Assembly: GCF_003432385.1 (NCBI RefSeq)
Contig: NZ_CP031841.1
Coordinates: 3,201,579 to 3,265,578, forward strand
Reading direction: 5' to 3'
DNA from: Breoghania sp. L-A4
GTDB lineage: Bacteria; Pseudomonadota; Alphaproteobacteria; Rhizobiales; Stappiaceae
Length of the DNA stretch: 64,000 nt
Numbering within the stretch: the first letter of the stretch is position 1; every line of letters starts with the position of its first letter. The position numbers and the translations under genes are program-made. The notes below the pieces were generated by a model, which was not told the DNA's origin, did no database searches, and was given only the letters and a program-made list of their open reading frames with translations. Positions 58,769-64,000 of the stretch are shown here, in pieces.

Positions 58769-59013
58769 GCATTGCTCGAGCAGATCCTGTCACCCTGATC
58801 AGACCCAGCCGTTGCAAAGCAAATGGGAGACACGCTGCGATCGCAAAAGGCGCGGTGCCACAATGACACTCACGAGAACATGCAGCCCCCTTCCCAATCG
58901 CGAAACCGGGTGTTGCAATATTTGCGGCTGATCGGCGGGCGCGCGACCGGGTACGGTGATGCGGCATCCCCCAGAGGTTGGGGCCCCTGTTGGGGCGAAT
59001 GGGAGGGTTGGAC

Positions 59014-59316
59014 ATGTCTCAATTCGTCGTGCTGTTTCAGGACAATCTCGATCGCGCCAACGAGAGACCGCGCCACATGGCGGCACACCTGGAGTTCCTC
59101 AGGCGCAACGCCGACCGGATCCAGGCGGCGGGTCCGCTGATGAGGCCGGATGACGGCGCGGGCGCGGGAGGTCTGTGGCTGGTCTCGGCGGAGAACGCCG
59201 AAACGGTCGAAACGCTGGTGCGCGAAGATCCCTTCTGGCCAACCGGCCTGCGCAAGGACGTCACCATTTTGGGCTGGAAGCAGGTGTTTCGCGACGGGCA
59301 GCGCCTGAATTCGTGA
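59014..59316 (+). CDS. YciI-family protein
   Basis: A 100-residue single-domain YciI-like protein (ferredoxin-like fold related to muconolactone isomerase). It has MSQFVVLFQDNLDRANERPR, RHMAAHLEFLRRN with the family histidine, and the tail DVTILGWKQVF. The enzymatic role is unknown. A GGGAGG site precedes ATG 59014. It overlaps the next gene by one base. Confidence 0.85.
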   Translation: MSQFVVLFQDNLDRANERPRHMAAHLEFLRRNADRIQAAGPLMRPDDGAGAGGLWLVSAENAETVETLVREDPFWPTGLRKDVTILGWKQVFRDGQRLNS

Positions 59317-60257
59317 TGGATGATGCGGTCTTCGGCAATTTCGCCTCCGCCAGCCTGCCGGTGCTCGTGCTCATCGTCACCGGGCTCGCCGCGCGCCGGC
59401 TGCTGATCCGGGATCAGGCCGCCTGGGCGGCGCTCGACCGCATCAACTTCCGATTGCTCATTCCCGCCCTCATCATCGGAACCCTGGCCGGCAACGATAT
59501 CCATGCGGTCTCCAGCCTGCGGATCATGAGTGTCATTGCGCTCGCGCTGCTGGGGCTGACCGCAAGTCTGCTGCTGCTTTATCGGCTGCTCGTGCCCGCC
59601 CGCATGGACGCGCCCGCCTTCACCAGCCTGTTCCAGACGTCGACGCGCTGGAACGCCTCGATCGCGCTGGTGGTCGCGGGGCTCATTTACGATCCGCAGG
59701 CCATCACGATCATCGCGCTGATCATGGTGATCCTGATGCCGCTGGTGAATGTGATCAATATTTCCGTGATGGTGCGCGTGCTGGACGCGCGCGGATCGGC
59801 AATGACCACGCTGATCTCCGTGGCCAGAAACCCGATCATCCTGGGCTGCCTCGCCGGCATCGGCCTCTCGGCCGCGCGCGTCCCCCTGCCGCAGCCCCTC
59901 GCCGACAGCCTCGCGCTGCTGGGTCACGCGTCGATCGCGACAATCCTGCTGAGCCTGGGCGCGGGCCTGAGCCTGAGCGGCTTTCACGGCCGAACCGGCC
60001 CCATCGCGCTCAGTTGCGCGCTGAAACTGCTCGTGATGCCGGGACTGGTGCTGCTCATCGGCCGTCTCGCCGGACTGGACACCGCCGTGCTGACGGTTGC
60101 GACCGTCGCCACCGCGATGCCCACCGCCACGAACGGATATGTCGTGGCGCAGGAAATGGGCGGCGACGCGCAGCTCTATGCCTCCAGTTGTACGGTTCAA
60201 ATGCTGCTGTCGCTGGCCACAGTCCCACTCTGGATCCTGTTCTGCCTGCGGCTGTAG
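59316..60257 (+). CDS. AEC-family (auxin efflux carrier-like) permease
   Basis: A 313-residue inner-membrane protein with about ten helices in two inverted halves. Landmarks are LDRINFRLLIPALIIGTLAG, FTSLFQTSTRWNASIALVV and ATAMPTATNGYVVAQEMGGD. Bacterial AEC proteins transport carboxylates such as malate or malonate; the substrate here is unknown. ATG 59316 overlaps the YciI stop (TGATG), indicating a two-gene operon. Confidence 0.9.
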   Translation: MDDAVFGNFASASLPVLVLIVTGLAARRLLIRDQAAWAALDRINFRLLIPALIIGTLAGNDIHAVSSLRIMSVIALALLGLTASLLLLYRLLVPARMDAPAFTSLFQTSTRWNASIALVVAGLIYDPQAITIIALIMVILMPLVNVINISVMVRVLDARGSAMTTLISVARNPIILGCLAGIGLSAARVPLPQPLADSLALLGHASIATILLSLGAGLSLSGFHGRTGPIALSCALKLLVMPGLVLLIGRLAGLDTAVLTVATVATAMPTATNGYVVAQEMGGDAQLYASSCTVQMLLSLATVPLWILFCLRL

Positions 60258-60477
60258 CCGGATTTCTCAACAACGAAGGAGCCCAGCGCCCCCCTTGCCA
60301 CATAACGCGCTTCGAACCGGTCCAGACGCCAGACAATTGCCGCCCGCGGAAGCCGCGCTCTTGCCGCACGCCCTGTTTTCGGTAGCTTGGAATGAGATCA
60401 CCGCGCGCAACATCCGAGCCTTGCTCCGGCCGCTCCGAGCCGTCGAAGGCAGGCACTCCCAGTGGAGGTGTGGCCCT

Positions 60478-61407
60478 ATGAAAATGCAATCCCCAATTGC
60501 AAAAAACACTCCTCCGATTTCCGCAGCGAAGCTCAACTGGAGTGATCTCAGGATCGTTCTTGCGGTCGCCCGCGCAGCCTCGATCAAAGGGGCCGCGCAG
60601 CATCTGAACATGACCGAGAGCACGATCTCGCGCCATATCAGCGCGGCGGAAGCATCGCTCAATGTGCATCTGTTTGAGCGCACGCCGACCGGCATGCGCA
60701 TGACCGCCGCCTGCGAGGATCTCGCGGAGCACCTGTCGCGCGCGGAGGCCGAACTGGAAGCCGGGCTGGAGGCGGCGGCAAACCGCCATGGCACGGCCGC
60801 CGGCATACTGCGTATGACCACGGTCCCGACCCTGATGAATCATGTCATCATTCCCGCCGTGCCTGCTTTTCTGCGGCGCTATCCGCGGGTCGAGCTGGAG
60901 CTCATCGGACTTCCGGCGGATCTGAGCATGATGCGCCGCGAAGCGGATCTGGCGGTCAGGCTGTCGCGGCCGACATCGGACATGGGGGCATTGACCCGCT
61001 CGCTGGGGCAGCTCGAATACGGGGTCTACGCCGGCGCCCGCCGGAAGGGCTCGCATGCGGAGACCCTGCCCTGGATCACATATGAGAAGGGCATGGCCGG
61101 ACTTCCGCAGGCCAAATGGATCGCGCAGCGCGCCAGCCGGCATGGGGAAGCAATCGGTGCGCTGCGGTGCAACGACGCCGACGGACTGATCGCCGCTCTG
61201 CGGGCCGGTTCGGGCAAAACCCTGCTGCCAAGGATCGTCGCCGCCAACGTCCCGGATCTCGAGGAATTGCGCGGCCACGACGGGCTGCCGTCGCGCGAAC
61301 TGTGGCTGCTGGTCCACCCCAACCTCGCGATCACGAAACGCACCCGCGTGGCGATCGACTGGCTTGTCGCGCTGTTTGCCCGCTCCGCCGGTCCCGATCC
61401 GCGATAA
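60478..61407 (+). CDS. LysR-family transcriptional regulator
   Basis: A 309-residue regulator. The winged helix-turn-helix lies at about residues 20-78 (LNWSDLRIVLAVARAASIKG; TESTISRHISAAEASLNVHL), followed by the periplasmic-binding-protein-like effector domain starting LRMTTVPTLMNHVIIPA. ATG 60478 has a GGAGG site 9 bases upstream. It is separated from the permease by 220 bp and may regulate it. The effector is unknown. Confidence 0.92.
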   Translation: MKMQSPIAKNTPPISAAKLNWSDLRIVLAVARAASIKGAAQHLNMTESTISRHISAAEASLNVHLFERTPTGMRMTAACEDLAEHLSRAEAELEAGLEAAANRHGTAAGILRMTTVPTLMNHVIIPAVPAFLRRYPRVELELIGLPADLSMMRREADLAVRLSRPTSDMGALTRSLGQLEYGVYAGARRKGSHAETLPWITYEKGMAGLPQAKWIAQRASRHGEAIGALRCNDADGLIAALRAGSGKTLLPRIVAANVPDLEELRGHDGLPSRELWLLVHPNLAITKRTRVAIDWLVALFARSAGPDPR

Positions 61408-61464
61408 TGGGCCGGCCGCGCCATAGCGGCCGGCGCACACCGCCGCCAGGCACGACCCCTTCGC

Positions 61465-61806
61465 TCAATGCGTCAGCGACTTCGAGAACACGTTGACGAT
61501 CACCACGCCGGCGATGATGAAACTCAGCCCGACGATGGCGGGGAAATCGAGCTTCTGGCCGAACCACACCCAGGCCACCAGCGCGATCAGGACGATCCCG
61601 GCGCCGGACCAGATGGCGTAGACGACGCCCGTGGGCATCGCCCGCAGCGGATAGGACAACAGCCAGAAGGCGGCCGCGTAGAAGACGATGGTGATCAGCG
61701 TCGGGATCGGCCTGGTAAAGCTCTCCGAGCGCGCCAGCGCGCTGGTGGCGATGACCTCGGCGGCGATCGCGGCGCCAAGGCACAGATAGGTCATGGCGAA
61801 AGTCAC
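61465..61806 (-). CDS. Small multidrug resistance (SMR/EmrE) family efflux protein
   Basis: A 113-residue four-helix membrane protein. The key glutamate lies in AAIAAEVIATSAL, and the later GVVYAIWSGAGIVLIALVAW and FIIAGVVIVNVFS are SMR hallmarks. Such proteins export cationic drugs or guanidinium-like compounds. The start is GTG 61806, 6 bases after an AAAGGA site; ATG 61794 is the alternative. It lies about 130 bp downstream of acr3 on the same strand. Confidence 0.88.
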   Translation of the reverse strand: MTFAMTYLCLGAAIAAEVIATSALARSESFTRPIPTLITIVFYAAAFWLLSYPLRAMPTGVVYAIWSGAGIVLIALVAWVWFGQKLDFPAIVGLSFIIAGVVIVNVFSKSLTH

Positions 61807-61937
61807 GGGAAATCCTTTGGCGCGGGAAAACGACGAAGCCCACCCCATCTATCCACCGGATTCGCACAAGCGCAATGCGCGGCACCCCGACGGCGCGGAT
61901 AATGCCCGCGCCGCCGTGAAGACCGTGCCCCTGGCAG

Positions 61938-63011
61938 TCAGCCGAAATGCCGCTGGGTGCGGTTGGCGAAAGCGACCAGCGACAGCATCACCGGCACTTC
62001 CACCAGCACGCCGACCACGGTCGCCAGCGCCGCGCCCGAGTTCAGTCCGAACAGGCTGATGGCCACAGCCACGGCCAGCTCGAAGAAGTTCGACGTGCCG
62101 ATCATCGCGCAAGGGGCGGCGATGCGGAACGGCACCTTCAGCACCCAGGCCGCCGCATAGGCGATGGCGAAGATGCCGTAGGATTGCAGCAGCAAGGGTA
62201 CCGCGATCAGCACGATGAGGATCGGCTGCGACAGGATCACGCCACCCTGGAAGCCGAACAGCAGCACCACGGTGGCCAGCAGCCCGAGAATGGAGAAGGG
62301 TTTCAGCGTTGCGGTGAACGACGCCACCGCGTCCGGCTTCGCCCGCCCGCCGGTCAGCCAGCGCCGCGTCATCCAGCCGGCCACCAGCGGCACCACCACA
62401 TACAGCGCCACCGACAGCACCAGCGTGTCCCACGGCACGGGAATGTTGCTGACGCCGAGCAGCAGCGCGACGATCGGCGCATAGGCGAAGATCATGATCA
62501 GGTCGTTCACGCTGACCTGCACCAGCGTGTAGTTGGGGTCACCGCGGGTGAGCTGCGACCACACGAAGACCATCGCCGTGCATGGCGCCGCCCCCAGCAG
62601 GATCAGCCCCGCGATATAGGACTGCGCGTCCTCCGCGCTGACAAGGTTGGCGAACAGATACTTGAAGAACAGCACGCCCAGCGCCGCCATGGTGAAGGGC
62701 TTGATCAGCCAGTTGACCGCCAGGGTGATCAGCAGGCCCTTGGGCTGATCGGCCACATGGGTGATGGCGGAGAAATCCACCGCGATCATCATCGGGTAGA
62801 CCATCGCCCAGATGAGAACCGCGACCACCAGATTGACGTGCGCGATCTCGAGGCTCGCCAAAAGCTCGAACATCCCCGGGAACACCTGCCCCAGGCCAAT
62901 CCCCAGGACGATGCAAAGCCCCACCCAGACCGAAAGCCACTTCTCGAAGACGCCGATGGACGGCGCCTCGATGGCCGCGCCGTGACGGCTTTCCGATTTC
63001 GCCATGCTCAT
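61938..63011 (-). CDS. Arsenite efflux permease, Acr3 type
   Basis: A 357-residue inner-membrane transporter of the BASS superfamily that extrudes arsenite. About ten hydrophobic helices are visible. Family motifs are [20 protein letters not shown], with the essential cysteine, and [20 protein letters not shown]. Its ATG overlaps the arsC stop by 4 bases (ATGA), so it is translationally coupled. Often named arsB in databases, although unrelated to ArsB proper. Confidence 0.95.
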   Translation of the reverse strand: MSMAKSESRHGAAIEAPSIGVFEKWLSVWVGLCIVLGIGLGQVFPGMFELLASLEIAHVNLVVAVLIWAMVYPMMIAVDFSAITHVADQPKGLLITLAVNWLIKPFTMAALGVLFFKYLFANLVSAEDAQSYIAGLILLGAAPCTAMVFVWSQLTRGDPNYTLVQVSVNDLIMIFAYAPIVALLLGVSNIPVPWDTLVLSVALYVVVPLVAGWMTRRWLTGGRAKPDAVASFTATLKPFSILGLLATVVLLFGFQGGVILSQPILIVLIAVPLLLQSYGIFAIAYAAAWVLKVPFRIAAPCAMIGTSNFFELAVAVAISLFGLNSGAALATVVGVLVEVPVMLSLVAFANRTQRHFG

Positions 63012-63557
63012 GTGTTCATTTCCCCAGCCTTCGTGTCGGTGTCTTGATCAGTCTTGCCGATAGCCTGCAGACGCTTTTGCAGCGACATCCGGTCGATGCT
63101 TTTCAGCGGCAGCGCGCAAAAGGCCTGTATGCGGTTGTGCAGCATCCGGTAGGTGTCGGCGAAGGCGAGCGCGATTTGCGCATCCGTTCCGGTAACGGCC
63201 GCCGGGTCCGGCACGCCCCAATGAGCGGACATCGGCTGACCCGGCCACACCGGACACGCCTCTCCCCGCCATCCAGATCGCGCGCCGCGCTGTCGCAAAC
63301 GGTGAACACGAAATCCATTTTCGGCGCATCGGGACCGGAGAACTCGTCCCAGCTCTTCGACCGGGCGAAGCCCGTATCAAAACCCAGCTTCTCCAGCAGC
63401 GCCAGCGATTGGGGTGCACCGCGCCCTTCGGATCGGAACCGGCGGAATAGGCCTTGAACCGCCCCTCGCCCACGCGGTTCATGATCGCCTCGCCGAGGAT
63501 CGAACGCGCCGAATTGCCCGTGCACAGGAACAGGACGTTGTAGACTCTCTCGTTCAT
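63008..63557 (-). CDS. arsC: Thioredoxin-type arsenate reductase, frame broken twice
   Basis: Reduces arsenate to arsenite with a low-molecular-weight phosphatase fold. The start [19 protein letters not shown] carries nucleophile C12 in a CX5R loop. The frame breaks near 63411-63414 and again near 63255-63270; joining the three frames gives [20 protein letters not shown] and [21 protein letters not shown], supplying the two resolving cysteines. The C-terminal part ends in a TGA overlapping acr3. Restored length is about 183 residues. Both breaks equal one missing base each, like those in essential genes here, so they are probably errors. Confidence 0.82.
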
Positions 63558-63612
63558 GGGGTGCCTTCCGTCATTGACCATTGGTTCGTCCCGCCGCCGA
63601 ATCCGCCAGGCC

Positions 63613-63957
63613 TCAGCATGCGCAGGCGATTTCCTCGATAATCGGCTGGCAGATCTCGGGCCGGCCGCCGCAGCAGTCTTCCATCAGAAACGCCAACAGG
63701 CCGCGGATGGCGTCGAAATCCGCGAAATAGCGAATGGTGCGCCCATGGCGCTCGTTGCGCACCAGCCCGGCGTTCAGCAGCACCGCGAGATTGGCGGACA
63801 TGGTGTTCTGCCGCACCCCCAGCGTCTCGCCGACCTCACCCGAGGCAAGCCCCTCTGCGCCCGCCTTGACGAGCAGGCGAAACACATCGAGCCGGGTCTG
63901 CTGACTGAGGGCGGAGAAGGCGGCCAGGGCGCCGGCATTGTTGTCTGAAGTATCCAT
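63613..63957 (-). CDS. arsR: ArsR-family arsenic-responsive repressor
   Basis: A 114-residue winged-helix repressor that releases DNA on binding arsenite. [17 protein letters not shown] and [20 protein letters not shown] (20 residues) form the helix-turn-helix region. Cysteine pairs at the C-terminus ([19 protein letters not shown]) are likely As(III) ligands; placement at the C-terminus is seen in related proteobacterial ArsR. It is the first gene of the ars operon, 55 bp before arsC. Confidence 0.93.
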   Translation of the reverse strand: MDTSDNNAGALAAFSALSQQTRLDVFRLLVKAGAEGLASGEVGETLGVRQNTMSANLAVLLNAGLVRNERHGRTIRYFADFDAIRGLLAFLMEDCCGGRPEICQPIIEEIACAC

Positions 63958-63978
63958 ATATCATGATTTATTGATATA
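63957..63978 (-). promoter_or_regulatory. Putative ArsR operator
   Basis: TATATCA (63957-63963) and TGATATA (63972-63978) form a perfect 7-base inverted repeat around an 8-base centre, directly upstream of and touching the arsR start. ArsR-type sites are AT-rich ATCA/TGAT dyads, so this fits autorepression. The -10 probably overlaps this block. Confidence 0.6.
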
Positions 63979-64000
63979 AATATCCGGAGTCAACCCGCAT

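Overview
The window is a GC-rich, tightly packed chromosomal segment, most likely from an alphaproteobacterium of the Hyphomicrobiales (Rhizobiales) type. The reasons are the gene order rpsL-rpsG-fusA-tuf-S10-spc-alpha with adk after secY, the order tRNA-Tyr/tRNA-Gly/tuf/tRNA-Trp/secE/nusG/rplKAJL/rpoBC, a BA14K-family protein, a RhiA-like protein, and short CTAGAGCG-type palindromic repeats. Genus and species cannot be fixed from the sequence alone.

Layout. 1-5.4 kb: the 3' end of a succinyl-CoA synthetase alpha-like gene, ketopantoate reductase, two small membrane proteins, a TauE/SafE permease, RluC-type pseudouridine synthase and MsrB. 5.4-7.4 kb: a fasciclin protein, an RskA-type anti-sigma factor and its ECF sigma factor. 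7.4-12 kb: a CrcB fluoride channel, a 274-bp element with inverted ends, three tandem sterol-desaturase/fatty-acid-hydroxylase paralogues and a 2OG-Fe(II) dioxygenase. 12-20.7 kb: RarA, a DegP-type protease, a small secreted protein, a YghU-type glutathione transferase, a chemoreceptor and an ornithine-decarboxylase-like enzyme. 20.7-39.5 kb: the complete str-S10-spc-alpha ribosomal cluster, all on the minus strand. 40.1-54.5 kb: a small hypothetical gene, rpoC, rpoB, rplL, rplJ, rplA, rplK, nusG, secE, tRNA-Trp, a second identical tuf, tRNA-Gly and tRNA-Tyr, also all on the minus strand. 54.8-58.8 kb: RhiA-like protein, RlmB/TrmH methyltransferase, lipoprotein, BA14K protein, tRNA-Thr and an AT-richer coiled-coil membrane gene. 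59-64 kb: YciI protein, AEC permease, LysR regulator, SMR efflux protein and an arsenic operon (arsR-arsC-acr3).

How the genes work together. The central 34 kb encodes much of the ribosome, three RNA polymerase subunits, three elongation-factor genes (fusA, two tuf) and the SecY/SecE translocon subunits. Flanking genes are mainly envelope and stress functions: sigma/anti-sigma/fasciclin, MsrB, DegP, hydroxylases and arsenic resistance.

Main observations. (1) At least eight reading-frame breaks, each equivalent to one missing base and mostly at G/C runs, hit rpoB, rpoA, secY, rpsE, the ECF sigma gene, the dioxygenase and arsC (twice). Because four of these genes are essential, the breaks are best read as assembly errors; the genes are annotated at full restored length. 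(2) The rplL-rpoB spacer carries three identical-stem GTCCC-N4-GGGAC hairpins at exactly 22-nt period, plus two further palindromes and a strong UUCG-loop hairpin; I do not recognise this array. (3) A 274-bp MITE-like element supplies the stop codon of a neighbouring gene. (4) The ornithine-decarboxylase homologue lacks a substrate-binding aspartate. I see no CRISPR array, prophage or transposase.
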